In this document: one piece after another, positions 16,188-25,948 of the stretch
Position numbering within the stretch: the stretch's first letter is position 1
Layout of the letters: each line of letters opens with the position of its first letter
Source of the DNA: an uncultured Prevotella sp.
GTDB lineage: Bacteria > Bacteroidota > Bacteroidia > Bacteroidales > Bacteroidaceae
Reading direction: 5' to 3'
DNA length: 38,043 nt
Assembly: GCA_934230115.1 (NCBI GenBank)
Contig: CAKQEI010000014.1
Location: forward strand, 1 to 38,043
The notes under the pieces: generated by a model
Seen by the model: the letters and a program-made list of their open reading frames with translations, nothing else
Database searches by the model: none
Told to the model about the DNA's origin: nothing
Program-made: the position numbers and the translations under genes

Positions 16188-17894
16188 ATGGCAAAAATTA
16201 AGCAGATAGTAGAGTGTGTGCCTAATTTCAGCGAAGGCCGCGACATGAACGTAATCCGTCAGATAACGGATGAGGTAGAAAGTGTGAAAGGTGTGAAACT
16301 GCTCGATGTAGACCCAGGCGAGGCTACCAACCGCACGGTGGTGACCTTTGTGGGCGAGCCAAACGATGTGGCAGAAGCTGCTTTCAGGGCAGTGAAGAAA
16401 GCCGCACAGCTCATCGACATGCGTCAACATCATGGTGCTCATCCGCGTATTGGTGCGACGGATGTGTTGCCTATTGTGCCCGTAAGTGGAATAACGCTTG
16501 AGGAGTGTGCCGAGATTTCGCGCCAACTCGCCAAGCGCATTGCCGAAGAAATCAATATTCCTTGTTATTGTTATGAGGCTGCGGCTTTCAAGCCAGAGCG
16601 CAGAAACCTTGCCATTTGTCGCAAGGGAGAATACGAGGGCATTGCTGAGCGTATTGATGATGATGCTGAGGCTCCCGACTTTGGACGTCGTCCCTATGAT
16701 GAGCAAGTAGCTCGTACGGGTTGCACGGTGGTAGGAGCGAGAGACTTCCTCATTGCTGTGAACTTCAACCTTAACACCACTTCCACACGACGTGCCAATG
16801 CCATTGCTTTTGATGTCAGAGAGAAAGGTCGTCCAATGCGCGAGGGCAACCCTATTATTGGCAAGAAATTGCTCTATGCCGACGGTACCCCTATCATGAA
16901 GCCTGGTACGCTGAAATGTACTAAGGCTATTGGATGGTATATAGATGAATATGGCATAGCACAGGTGTCAATGAACATCACCAACATCAATGTTACTCCT
17001 TTGCACAAAGCCTTCGACGAAGTGTGCCGTTGTGCGCAGAACCGTGGAGTGAGAGTGACGGGTACAGAGATTGTGGGTCTTGTGCCAGAGCGTACGCTGA
17101 TTGAGGCTGGCCGCTATTTCCTTGCCAAACAACAACGCTCTGCAGGAATACCCAAGAAGGACATTCTCGACATTGCCATAAAGTCGCTCGGCTTGTCCGA
17201 CCTTAAGGAGTTTAAGCCAGAAGAAAAGATAATAGAATATGTGATGGCCGAGGGTGCAGAGAAGCAACGCCTGCTGGTTGACTTGACAGTAAAGGGATTT
17301 GCTGAGGAGACATCGCGCGAAAGCCCTGCACCTGGTGGAGGCTCTGTGTCGGCTTATATGGGAGCATTGGGAGCTTCGTTGGCTACAATGGTGGCTAACC
17401 TTTCAAGTCATAAGCCTGGTTGGGACGAGCAGTGGAGCGAGTTTGCATCAGTAGCTGAGGAGGGAATGGCTCTTCAGGAGCGTCTGCTTCATCTTGTAGA
17501 CGAGGACACTGAGGCTTTCAACCGTATTATGACTGCATTCGGAATGCCGAAGAACACGCCTGAGGAGAAGGCTGCACGTTCTGAAGCTATTCAGACTGCC
17601 ACATTGTTTGCAGCAGAAGTACCTCTTGAGACTATGAAGGCTTCGTACGAGGTGTTTGCAGTATGCCGCAAAATGGTGGAGAAAGGCAATCCTAATAGTG
17701 TGTCTGATGCCGGTGTGGGTGCGTTGGCTGCTCGTGCCGCTGTGCTTGGCGCGGGTATGAATGTGAAGATAAACGCAGGCTCGCTGAAAGACCGTGACAA
17801 AGCTGAGGCCTTGATAGGTGAGGCTGACGACCTTATAGCTAAGGCGAATAAGGAAGAAGAGGAAATAACGAAATTGGTAGAAGCTAAATTGTAA
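16188..17894 (+). CDS. ftcD: Bifunctional glutamate formimidoyltransferase / formimidoyl-THF cyclodeaminase
   Basis: Catalyses the last steps of histidine degradation: it moves the formimino group from N-formimino-glutamate to tetrahydrofolate, releasing glutamate, then cyclises 5-formimino-THF to 5,10-methenyl-THF plus ammonia. The transferase part (about 1-330) starts IVECVPNFSEGRD and contains HHGAHPRIGATDVLP with H82, the position of the catalytic histidine in the mammalian enzyme. The cyclodeaminase part (about 360-568) has the folate-binding ESPAPGGGSVSAYMGALGASL motif. The 568-residue fusion matches the animal and Bacteroidetes architecture. First gene of the operon; hutU follows after 5 bases. 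Confidence 0.96.
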   Translation: MAKIKQIVECVPNFSEGRDMNVIRQITDEVESVKGVKLLDVDPGEATNRTVVTFVGEPNDVAEAAFRAVKKAAQLIDMRQHHGAHPRIGATDVLPIVPVSGITLEECAEISRQLAKRIAEEINIPCYCYEAAAFKPERRNLAICRKGEYEGIAERIDDDAEAPDFGRRPYDEQVARTGCTVVGARDFLIAVNFNLNTTSTRRANAIAFDVREKGRPMREGNPIIGKKLLYADGTPIMKPGTLKCTKAIGWYIDEYGIAQVSMNITNINVTPLHKAFDEVCRCAQNRGVRVTGTEIVGLVPERTLIEAGRYFLAKQQRSAGIPKKDILDIAIKSLGLSDLKEFKPEEKIIEYVMAEGAEKQRLLVDLTVKGFAEETSRESPAPGGGSVSAYMGALGASLATMVANLSSHKPGWDEQWSEFASVAEEGMALQERLLHLVDEDTEAFNRIMTAFGMPKNTPEEKAARSEAIQTATLFAAEVPLETMKASYEVFAVCRKMVEKGNPNSVSDAGVGALAARAAVLGAGMNVKINAGSLKDRDKAEALIGEADDLIAKANKEEEEITKLVEAKL

Positions 17895-17899
17895 GGATT

Positions 17900-19909
17900 A
17901 TGACATTTGCTGATGAAATAAGAATGGGCATTCCTGATTTCTTACCCGAACCGATGCCCTACGACAACAATATAAATCATGCGCCAAAGCGCAAGGAGAT
18001 ACTTACACAAGAGGAAAGACAACTTGCCCTGCGCAATGCTCTTCGCTACTTCCCGAAACATCTGCATGCTCAGTTGGCTCCGGAATTTATCGACGAGCTG
18101 AATCGCTATGGACGCATTTATATGTATCGTTATCGTCCAAGTTATGATATGTACGCACGACCTATAGACGAGTATCCGCATCGCTCTGAACAGGCTGCTG
18201 CAATAATGCTGATGATTCAAAACAACTTGAATCCTGAAGTGGCACAGCATCCACACGAGCTTATAGTATATGGTGGCAATGGAGCCATTTTCCAAAACTG
18301 GGCACAATACCGTCTCACTATGAAATATCTTAGCGAGATGACTGATGAGCAGACTCTTGTAATGTATTCAGGACATCCGCTCGGTTTATTCCCTTCGCAC
18401 AAGAATGCGCCGCGAGTAGTGGTGACGAATGGTATGGTGATACCAAACTACTCTAAGCCTGATGATTGGGAGCGTATGAATGCCTTGGGCGTGAGTCAGT
18501 ACGGACAGATGACGGCAGGATCGTACATGTACATTGGTCCGCAGGGCATTGTGCATGGCACTACTATAACAGTGCTCAACGCTTGTCGCAAGCAACTTTG
18601 TGCAAAAGGCGAGGCAAAGGATATACGTGGTATGCTATTTGTGTCGTCGGGGCTTGGCGGTATGTCGGGAGCACAGCCAAAGGCGGGCAATATTGCTGGT
18701 GTGGTGAGTGTGGTTGCTGAAATCAATCCTTTGGCTGCCAAGAAACGCTACGACCAGGGATGGGTGGATGAACTTCACGACAATCTCGACGAACTGATAC
18801 CTGCCATTAGAAAGAGTGTAGAGGAGAAGCGCACTGTGTCGATGGCTTATGTGGGTAATGTTGTTGACCTATGGGAGCGACTTGCCGATGAGGGAGTACA
18901 TGTGGATATTGGCAGCGACCAGACTTCGTTACACAATCCGTGGGCTGGTGGCTACTATCCTGCCGACCTTACACTTGAGGAGTCGAAGACTATGATGGCT
19001 GAGAATCCTGATGAGTTCCGCAAGCATGTTCAGGCCTCTTTGTGCCGACAGGTGGCTGCCATCAACCGTCTTGCTGCCAACGGAATGTACTTCTTCGATT
19101 ATGGCAACGCCTTCTTGTTGCAATCCAAGCGTGCTGGTGCCGACATCTGCTTGGACAACGGCAAGTTCCGCTATCCGTCATACGTACAGGACATCATGGG
19201 CCCGATGTTCTTCGACTATGGCTTTGGTCCTTTCAGATGGGTTTGCACGTCGGGTTCTCCTGCCGATCTTGCCAAGACTGATGAGATTGCAGCACGTGTG
19301 CTTGAGGAAATCATGCAGAGTGCGCCAGATGAAATAAAGGGACAGATGGCCGACAATATACATTGGATTCGTGAGGCAAGTCGCAACAAACTTGTGGTTG
19401 GTTCGCAGGCTCGAATCCTTTATGCCGATGCCGAAGGACGTTCGAAGATTGCCTTGGCTTTCAATGAAGCTATAAAGAATGGTGAGATAACACGTCCAGT
19501 GGTGCTTGGACGCGACCATCATGATGTGTCGGGCACCGACTCGCCTTTCCGTGAGACAAGCAACATCTATGATGGCTCGCAATTCTGTGCCGACATGGCT
19601 GTACAGAATGTCATTGGCGACTCTTTCAGAGGTGCCACATGGGTGTCGCTGCATAATGGTGGTGGCGTAGGTTGGGGCGAAGTTATTAATGGTGGTTTCG
19701 GTATGGTGATTGACGGTAGTCAGGAGAGTGACTGTCATATACGAAAGATGCTCTTTTGGGATGTGAACAATGGCATTGCCCGTCGCGCATGGGCTCGCAA
19801 CGAGGGAGCTATCCATAGTATAGAGCGTGAGATGATGCGCTCGAATGGCTTGCAGGTGACTATGCCTAATATAGTCGATGACGATATAGTCAACAAGTTT
19901 GCCAACTGA
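17900..19909 (+). CDS. hutU: Urocanate hydratase
   Basis: Hydrates urocanate to 4-imidazolone-5-propionate using tightly bound NAD+. Urocanase signatures include YGGNGAIFQNWAQYRLTMKY, YSGHPLGLFPSH, the glycine-rich MLFVSSGLGGMSGAQPKAG segment, DQTSLHNPWAGGYYPADLT and a C-terminal SLHNGGGVGWGEVINGGFG block. At 669 residues it belongs to the longer urocanase type with an N-terminal extension, rather than the roughly 555-residue form of Pseudomonas and Bacillus. The 5-base gap from ftcD implies translational coupling. Confidence 0.96.
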   Translation: MTFADEIRMGIPDFLPEPMPYDNNINHAPKRKEILTQEERQLALRNALRYFPKHLHAQLAPEFIDELNRYGRIYMYRYRPSYDMYARPIDEYPHRSEQAAAIMLMIQNNLNPEVAQHPHELIVYGGNGAIFQNWAQYRLTMKYLSEMTDEQTLVMYSGHPLGLFPSHKNAPRVVVTNGMVIPNYSKPDDWERMNALGVSQYGQMTAGSYMYIGPQGIVHGTTITVLNACRKQLCAKGEAKDIRGMLFVSSGLGGMSGAQPKAGNIAGVVSVVAEINPLAAKKRYDQGWVDELHDNLDELIPAIRKSVEEKRTVSMAYVGNVVDLWERLADEGVHVDIGSDQTSLHNPWAGGYYPADLTLEESKTMMAENPDEFRKHVQASLCRQVAAINRLAANGMYFFDYGNAFLLQSKRAGADICLDNGKFRYPSYVQDIMGPMFFDYGFGPFRWVCTSGSPADLAKTDEIAARVLEEIMQSAPDEIKGQMADNIHWIREASRNKLVVGSQARILYADAEGRSKIALAFNEAIKNGEITRPVVLGRDHHDVSGTDSPFRETSNIYDGSQFCADMAVQNVIGDSFRGATWVSLHNGGGVGWGEVINGGFGMVIDGSQESDCHIRKMLFWDVNNGIARRAWARNEGAIHSIEREMMRSNGLQVTMPNIVDDDIVNKFAN

Positions 19910-19948
19910 AAATCATAATAACTATTAATCAGAAAAAAGCCTAAGTTT

Positions 19949-21433
19949 ATGAAGATTCACAAGATTTCAGCCGAGCACCTTTCGATAGAACGTATAGGTG
20001 AGATAGTGTATGGTGGCTACAAGATAGAACTGAGCGACGACGCGCAGAGACGCATTGTGCAATGTAGAGATTATCTTGACCATAAGATAGAGGAGTCAAC
20101 TGCTCCTATCTATGGAGTGACTACGGGTTTTGGCTCGCTCTGCAACGTTAGTATTGGTTCCGACTATCTGGCACAGCTTCAAATCAACCTTATGATGTCG
20201 CACGCATGTGGCACAGGCGACCGTGTGCCCAACGACATTGTAAAGATAATGTTGCTGCTTAAGATACAGTCATTAAGCTACGGTTTCTCTGGGTGTCAGC
20301 TTGTTACCGTCAATCGACTTATCGATTTCTTCAATAATGATGTCTATCCAGTGGTCTATATGCAAGGCTCGCTTGGAGCGTCGGGCGACTTAGTGCCGTT
20401 GGCTCATCTGTCTCTGCCGCTCGTTGGTTTGGGCGAGGTGGAGTATGATGGCATGGTAATCAGTGGAGCCGAGATGCTTCAGAAGTTTGAATGGCAACCT
20501 ATTCAGCTTGCCTCGAAAGAGGGTCTCGCCCTGCTCAATGGTACACAGAATATGGGTGCCTTTGCAGTATGGGCTTTGCTGCAGTCGCAACGGTTGAGCG
20601 ATTGGGCAGACAAGATAGCGGCTATGTCGCTCGACTCTTACTACGGACTTACCGCCCCATTCACCGATGCTGTTCATCAGGTGCGTCCGCACAAAGGACA
20701 AATTGTGACGGCTGCAAGAATGAGAGAACTGCTCGAAGGCAGTGAGATAATGGAGAAGCCAAAGTCGTATGTCCAGGACCCTTACTCATTCAGATGTATT
20801 CCGCAGGTGCATGGCACGGTGAAGGATACTATAGAATATGTAAGGTCGGTGGTTGATGTAGAGGTGAACTCTGCTACCGACAACCCTACGGTTTGTCCAA
20901 ACGAAGACCTTATCATATCTGCAGGCAACTTCCATGGCGAGCCTATAGCCATGCCTATGGATTTTCTTGCCATTGCCCTTTGTGAGTTGGCTAATATCTC
21001 TGAGCGTCGTATCTACAAGCTTGTGAGTGGCACTCGCGGACTGCCAAGTTTCCTCGTTGCCAATCCTGGAGTGAACAGTGGTTTCATGATTCCTCAATAT
21101 ACTGCTGCATCAATAGTGAGTCTTAATAAGACTCTCTCTACACCATCTTCTGTTGACAGTATTCCGTCAAGTCAAGGTCAGGAAGACCATGTGAGTATGG
21201 GTGCCAATGCTGCAATAAAGCTCTATAAGGTGGTGCTCAATACAGAGCGTGTGCTGGCTATTGAGCTGTTCAATGCGGCTCAAGCTCTTGACTTCCGACG
21301 CCCGCTCAAGTCGTCGCCCGCAGTAGAGGCTGTGCATGATAGCTACAGACGGGTGGTTCCGTTTATTGTAGACGACGAGGTGATGTATCCGCATATTGCG
21401 CATTCTATCGATTTTTTGAGGAGAGAATGGTAG
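19949..21433 (+). CDS. hutH: Histidine ammonia-lyase
   Basis: Deaminates L-histidine to urocanate, the entry step of the pathway. The MIO prosthetic group forms from A144-S145-G146 in the motif GSLGASGDLVPLAH. Other family features are YGVTTGFGSL near residue 55 with the catalytic-type Tyr55, and the substrate-site segment SATDNPTVCPNED. At 494 residues its length is normal. It lies 39 bases after hutU and 49 before hutI, so the four genes encode a complete route from histidine to glutamate. Confidence 0.96.
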   Translation: MKIHKISAEHLSIERIGEIVYGGYKIELSDDAQRRIVQCRDYLDHKIEESTAPIYGVTTGFGSLCNVSIGSDYLAQLQINLMMSHACGTGDRVPNDIVKIMLLLKIQSLSYGFSGCQLVTVNRLIDFFNNDVYPVVYMQGSLGASGDLVPLAHLSLPLVGLGEVEYDGMVISGAEMLQKFEWQPIQLASKEGLALLNGTQNMGAFAVWALLQSQRLSDWADKIAAMSLDSYYGLTAPFTDAVHQVRPHKGQIVTAARMRELLEGSEIMEKPKSYVQDPYSFRCIPQVHGTVKDTIEYVRSVVDVEVNSATDNPTVCPNEDLIISAGNFHGEPIAMPMDFLAIALCELANISERRIYKLVSGTRGLPSFLVANPGVNSGFMIPQYTAASIVSLNKTLSTPSSVDSIPSSQGQEDHVSMGANAAIKLYKVVLNTERVLAIELFNAAQALDFRRPLKSSPAVEAVHDSYRRVVPFIVDDEVMYPHIAHSIDFLRREW

Positions 21434-21482
21434 GAAGCCACATGCCTACTACAGTTACTAAATTAACTGATAAAAAACAACA

Positions 21483-22718
21483 ATGAAATTATTAGTAAAG
21501 AATATTCGTTCTCTCGTAGGTGTAGAATACATGTCTAAGCTACGTCTGCAAGGCAGGCAGATGGCAGAACTCAATACAATTGACAATGCATGGCTTCTTG
21601 TGGAGGATGGACGCTTTGCACAGTTTGGTAGTGTGGAGGATGGTATGCCGCTCTTGGAAGGTATAGATGAAATTGTAGATGCTGAAGGTGGTATGGTTCT
21701 TCCTTCATGGTGCGATTCTCATACCCATATTGTCTTTGCCGGAAGTCGTGAGCGAGAGTTTGTTGATAAGATTAACGGACTTAGCTATGAGGAGATAGCG
21801 CGTCGTGGAGGCGGTATACTCAATTCTGCCGATCTGTTGCACCAAACTTCTGAGGAAGAACTTTATTCTCAGGCAATGCGCCGACTTGATGAGGTTATAC
21901 ATAAAGGCACGGGGTGTATTGAGATAAAGAGCGGTTATGGTCTTAACCTCGAAGACGAGTTGAAGATGCTGCGTGTGATAAAGCGTATGAAGGAGACTTC
22001 AAGAGCGAAGATTGTTTCTACGTTCCTTGGTGCCCATGCTGTGGCAAGAGGTATGTCGCAGGATGAATATGTGAGTCTTGTTGTTGACGAGATGATTCCA
22101 GAAGTGGGACGTCAGCAACTTGCCGACTTTGTAGATGTGTTTTGCGACCGCGGATTCTTCACGCCTAAGGATACTACCCGTATTCTCGAAGCAGCCGCTA
22201 AATGGGGTATGCGTCCTAAGATTCATGCCGATGAGTTGGCGTCATCAGGTGGAGTAGAGGTAGGAGTGAAGCATGGAGCCCTTTCGGTGGATCATCTGGA
22301 GAGCATGACCGAAGAGGAAATCGAAATATTGCGTGGCACAGACACTATGCCTACAGTATTGCCAGGCACATCGTTCTTCCTTAATATGCCTTACGGCAAG
22401 GCACGCAAGATGATAGATGCAGGTTTGGGGGTGGCTGTTGCCAGCGACTACAATCCAGGCTCAACACCTTCTGGCGACATGAAGTTCGTCGTTTCGTTGG
22501 CTTGTATAAAGCTGCGTCTGCAACCGAACGAGGCTATTAACGCCGCAACATTGAATGGTGCCTGTGCCATGGGAGTGAGTGCCGAATATGGAAGTATTGC
22601 CAAGGGAAAAGTGGCCAATTTCTTCATCACACATCCTGTTCCATCGGTAGACTTCATTCCCTATGCCTATACAACTCCGATAGTGAAGAAGGTGGTATTG
22701 GCAGGTGAAATGGAATGA
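21483..22718 (+). CDS. hutI: Imidazolonepropionase
   Basis: Metal-dependent amidohydrolase that opens 4-imidazolone-5-propionate to N-formimino-glutamate, supplying FtcD. The metal-binding HxH is in CDSHTHIVFAGSRE (H80, H82). Further conserved pieces are the KSGYGLN segment, the metal-ligand KIHADELASSGG, VDHLESM and the aspartate in VASDYNPGSTPSG. At 411 residues it is full length. It is the last gene of the operon and is followed by a strong hairpin at 22773-22806. Confidence 0.95.
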   Translation: MKLLVKNIRSLVGVEYMSKLRLQGRQMAELNTIDNAWLLVEDGRFAQFGSVEDGMPLLEGIDEIVDAEGGMVLPSWCDSHTHIVFAGSREREFVDKINGLSYEEIARRGGGILNSADLLHQTSEEELYSQAMRRLDEVIHKGTGCIEIKSGYGLNLEDELKMLRVIKRMKETSRAKIVSTFLGAHAVARGMSQDEYVSLVVDEMIPEVGRQQLADFVDVFCDRGFFTPKDTTRILEAAAKWGMRPKIHADELASSGGVEVGVKHGALSVDHLESMTEEEIEILRGTDTMPTVLPGTSFFLNMPYGKARKMIDAGLGVAVASDYNPGSTPSGDMKFVVSLACIKLRLQPNEAINAATLNGACAMGVSAEYGSIAKGKVANFFITHPVPSVDFIPYAYTTPIVKKVVLAGEME

Positions 22719-22772
22719 CTCATGAAAATGGCATCCTAAGACCAGAAACAAATTATTTAATTCTAAAATTAT

Positions 22773-22812
22773 ACCGATGATGCCTATAGCAGAGGGCATC
22801 ATCGGTATTTTT
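22773..22812 (+). terminator. Terminator of the hut operon
   Basis: Perfect 12-base arms accgatgatgcc (22773-22784) and ggcatcatcggt (22795-22806), 10-base loop, followed by attttta. It lies 55 bases after the hutI stop. Confidence 0.8.
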
Positions 22813-22874
22813 AGTATTTCTACTTGCATATCTTGTAATTTTTATTTCACTAAGTTGTGAAAAAATTCTTTCAA

Positions 22875-22908
22875 ATTGCCTTTATGTGCGAGAAAATCAC
22901 TAAGTTTG
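22875..22908 (+). promoter_or_regulatory. Promoter of the MurF-Alr fusion gene
   Basis: TAAGTTTG at 22901-22908 matches the -7 consensus; ATTG at 22875-22878 is a reasonable -33 element with a 22-base spacer. The expected start near 22915 leaves a leader of about 20 bases before ATG 22935. Confidence 0.62.
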
Positions 22909-22934
22909 CACCATAATATCAATTTATCGGAATA

Positions 22935-25409
22935 ATGACTTATACTATTGAAAAGGTTACAACGCTCATAGGAGCCCACCGCTTCGGCACAGCTGATGCA
23001 AACATAGGGTTTCTGCTAACTGACAGCCGCTCGCTGTGCTTTGCCGAGGAGACTTTGTTCTTCGCCTTGAAGTCGGGACGTGGCGACGGTCATAATTATA
23101 TTTCCGACCTCTACAGGCGTGGAGTGCGTAATTTCGTGGTGGAGCATGTGCCATTGGATTATGCCTCTACCTATGCTGAGGCTAACTTCCTGCGTGTGGA
23201 GAATTCGCTTGTAGCTCTGCAGCGACTTGCCGAACGCCACCGCGACGAGTATGACATTCCTGTAGTGGGAATAACTGGCTCCAATGGCAAAACCATCGTA
23301 AAAGAATGGCTTTACCAACTCCTTTCGCCAGAAATCAATGTCACACGCTCTCCGCGTAGCTACAACTCGCAGATTGGTGTGCCACTGTCTGTATGGCTTC
23401 TTAACGAGCAGAGCCAGGTGGGAGTGTTTGAAGCTGGAATATCAGAGCCTGGCGAGATGCTTGCCTTGCGCGACATAATACAGCCAACTATTGCCGTGCT
23501 TACCTTCATCGGTGACGCTCATCAGAAGAATTTTGAGTCGCTTGAAGAGAAGTGCCGCGAGAAGGTTACTCTTTTCCACGATGCCAAAACTATTGTCTAC
23601 TGCAAGGACGACACCCTTGTAGACAATGTGGTGAAGAGTTTCGACTACAAGGGTGACAACCTTGCATGGTCGATGAAGGATCCTACGGCTGCTCTCTTTG
23701 TAAAGCAAGTGGAGAAGAAGGATTTCATATCCACTATACATTATATATATAAGGGTGAGGAAGGGGAGTACGACTTGCCATTTATCGACGAGGCTTCGGT
23801 GCGCAATTCTGTCACCACTGCCGTTGTGGCTCTGCATCTTGGATTGTCGCGCGAGCTTCTTGCAGAGCGCATGAAGAACCTTGAACCAGTAGCTATGCGT
23901 CTTGAGGTGAAGGAGGGACAGCATGGATGCACACTCATCAACGATTCATACAACTCCGACATCAATTCGCTTGACATTGCGCTCGATTTCATGAGTCGCC
24001 GTCCCGACCACAATGGTCGCAAGCGCACGCTCATACTTAGCGATATCTATCAGACCGGTGAGCCGCTTGATAGACTTTACAAGGAGGTGTCAAACCTTTG
24101 TTTGCAGCGTGGGGTGAACAAAATCATAGGTGTCGGTCCGCAGATTATGGAACATGCCGACTTGATAAAAGTACAGGAGAAGTTCTTCTTCCACGATGTC
24201 ACTTCGTTCATTCACAGTACAGTGTTTGAGTCGCTTAGGGACGAGGTTATCCTTATCAAGGGAGCACGCCGATTCGGTTTCGACAATATTACAGAATTGC
24301 TTGTGCAGAAAGTGCATGAGACAATTCTTGAGGTAAACCTCTCTGGCGTGGTGAAGAATCTGAACTTTTATCGCTCGTTCATGAAGCCTGAAACCAAGCT
24401 TGTATGCATGATAAAGGCTGATGCCTATGGTGCTGGTGCTGTGGAGATAGCAAAGACGCTGCAAGACCACCGCGTTGACTATCTTGCCGTAGCAGTGGCT
24501 GATGAGGGTGTAACTCTCAGAAAGAATGGCATCACATCCAACATTATGATAATGAACCCGGAGATGTCGGCGTTCAAGACAATGTTCGACTATGATCTTG
24601 AACCTGAGGTTTATTCCTTCCGACTGCTCGACGCTCTTGTGCGCGAGGCTCAGAAGAATGGCATCAGCAACTTCCCAGTTCATATCAAGCTCGATACGGG
24701 TATGCACCGCCTTGGTTTTGACCCATTGAAGGATATGCCTGAGCTTATCGACCGTCTGCAGCATCAGTCGGCTGTCATCCCGCGCTCGGTGTTCTCGCAC
24801 TTTGTTGGCAGCGACAGCGATTCCTTCGACGAGTTCTCAGCCTATCAGTTTGGACTCTTCAACAAGGGCAGCAAGCAGCTTTGCGATGCTTTCCCACACA
24901 AGATTCTGCGCCATATCGACAATTCTGCTGGCATAGAGCATTTCCCCGAACGTCAGCTCGACATGTGCCGCCTGGGATTGGGACTCTATGGCTACGACTC
25001 ACGCGACAACTCAATGATAAACAACGTGACTACGCTGAAGACAACAATCCTGCAGATTCACGACATACCGGCTAATGAAACTATTGGCTACAGCCGTCGT
25101 GGAACGCTGACACGCGACTCGCGTATCGCTGCCATTCCTATTGGCTATGCCGATGGACTCAATCGACATCTTGGCAACCGTAACTGCTATTGCCTTGTAA
25201 ATGGCAAGAAGGCAGAATATGTGGGCAACATCTGCATGGACGTGGCAATGATTGATGTTACGGATATCGATTGCAAGGAAGGCGACCAGGTGATAATATT
25301 TGGCGAGGAGTTGCCAGTGACTGTCTTGTCGGATGCTATAGACACTATTCCTTATGAAGTGCTTACCGGCATAAGCAATCGAGTGAAGAGAGTTTATTAT
25401 CAGGACTAA
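22935..25409 (+). CDS. Fused UDP-MurNAc-tripeptide:D-Ala-D-Ala ligase (MurF) and alanine racemase
   Basis: An 824-residue two-enzyme fusion for peptidoglycan precursors. The N-terminal MurF part (about 1-450) adds D-Ala-D-Ala to the UDP-MurNAc peptide; its ATP-binding loop is GITGSNGKT (112-120). The C-terminal PLP-dependent alanine racemase (about 455-824) makes D-alanine from L-alanine. It has the PLP lysine K494 in MIKADAYGAG and the second catalytic tyrosine Y719 in ETIGYSRRGT, plus PIGYADGL and GNICMDVAMIDVT. The fusion is a known Bacteroidetes arrangement that couples D-Ala supply to its use. It is transcribed alone, between the hut terminator and the hairpin at 25456-25503. Confidence 0.95.
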   Translation: MTYTIEKVTTLIGAHRFGTADANIGFLLTDSRSLCFAEETLFFALKSGRGDGHNYISDLYRRGVRNFVVEHVPLDYASTYAEANFLRVENSLVALQRLAERHRDEYDIPVVGITGSNGKTIVKEWLYQLLSPEINVTRSPRSYNSQIGVPLSVWLLNEQSQVGVFEAGISEPGEMLALRDIIQPTIAVLTFIGDAHQKNFESLEEKCREKVTLFHDAKTIVYCKDDTLVDNVVKSFDYKGDNLAWSMKDPTAALFVKQVEKKDFISTIHYIYKGEEGEYDLPFIDEASVRNSVTTAVVALHLGLSRELLAERMKNLEPVAMRLEVKEGQHGCTLINDSYNSDINSLDIALDFMSRRPDHNGRKRTLILSDIYQTGEPLDRLYKEVSNLCLQRGVNKIIGVGPQIMEHADLIKVQEKFFFHDVTSFIHSTVFESLRDEVILIKGARRFGFDNITELLVQKVHETILEVNLSGVVKNLNFYRSFMKPETKLVCMIKADAYGAGAVEIAKTLQDHRVDYLAVAVADEGVTLRKNGITSNIMIMNPEMSAFKTMFDYDLEPEVYSFRLLDALVREAQKNGISNFPVHIKLDTGMHRLGFDPLKDMPELIDRLQHQSAVIPRSVFSHFVGSDSDSFDEFSAYQFGLFNKGSKQLCDAFPHKILRHIDNSAGIEHFPERQLDMCRLGLGLYGYDSRDNSMINNVTTLKTTILQIHDIPANETIGYSRRGTLTRDSRIAAIPIGYADGLNRHLGNRNCYCLVNGKKAEYVGNICMDVAMIDVTDIDCKEGDQVIIFGEELPVTVLSDAIDTIPYEVLTGISNRVKRVYYQD

Positions 25410-25455
25410 AGTAAATAACTCCGCTGCTTTAGTGAGTGGACACTATTGGTAGAAG

Positions 25456-25521
25456 CAAATCCTTTTTGGTTGAGCGAAAGAACGCTCGACTAAAAAGGAT
25501 TTGTTATTTAAAGAAGTTTTT
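25456..25521 (+). terminator. Terminator of the MurF-Alr gene
   Basis: Arms of 21 bases at 25456-25476 and 25483-25503 pair throughout, with two G-U pairs, and close a 6-base loop (aaagaa). A long T-run (about 25518-25524) follows slightly downstream. It lies 47 bases after the stop codon. Confidence 0.8.
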
Positions 25522-25528
25522 TTTATTT

Positions 25529-25562
25529 ATTGAAGTTATAAAAAGAATTTCATAACTTCAAT
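25529..25562. repeat. Inverted repeat downstream of the MurF-Alr terminator
   Basis: Perfect 11-base arms attgaagttat (25529-25539) and ataacttcaat (25552-25562) with a 12-base A-rich loop. AT-rich, with no obvious T-tract on either strand; function unknown. Confidence 0.45.
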
Positions 25563-25654
25563 CAGGGAATAAGTCTTTGCCAATGAGTGTAAAGGCTCAG
25601 TTTGGACAATAGAAAATCAAGACATAAAACATACCCACGCTTGTCGTTTTTTTG

Positions 25655-25739
25655 AAGTATTATTAAGACCGAGCTTGGTCTTAATAATACTTGAGGGTTG
25701 GTCTTAATAGAAGACCAAAAAGGGTCTTCTATTAAGACT
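25655..25739. repeat. Two tandem hairpins sharing a common arm sequence
   Basis: Hairpin A has perfect 16-base arms (25655-25670 and 25677-25692) and a 6-base loop. Hairpin B has perfect 16-base arms (25701-25716 and 25723-25738) and the loop aaaaag. Both contain ggtcttaata or its complement, so strands can exchange: 25661-25670 can pair with 25677-25686 or with 25700-25709. Hairpin B is followed on the + strand by tcttttct. The pair lies about 210 bases beyond the end of the - strand caspase operon and could be a 3' end structure, an RNA switch or a small mobile-repeat remnant. Confidence 0.6.
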
Positions 25740-25948
25740 CTTTTCTGCCTATTATTATAGCAGGTGTTTATGTCTGTTTTTTTAGAATCAAGCAGTACAT
25801 TTATGATAAAAATATATGCAATATTTATATTAAATCATTTCTTGTTTAGTAAAAAACAAATAAACCATTGCTTTTTGTGACTGTGCCTTGTAAATGTATG
25901 TTGGTTGTTTTTACTTTACCATTTTCCTATTATCAGTATAGCCAAGTG
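25740..25948. other. AT-rich intergenic stretch, nothing identified
   Basis: The stretch between the tandem hairpins and the HTH gene holds no gene, consensus promoter or strong hairpin. No canonical intrinsic terminator for the - strand operon is visible close to its last stop codon at 25949. Confidence 0.5.

Noticed and set aside
25655..25739. CRISPR-like array
   Set aside because: The repeats are inverted arms of two hairpins, not regularly spaced direct repeats, and there are no cas genes.
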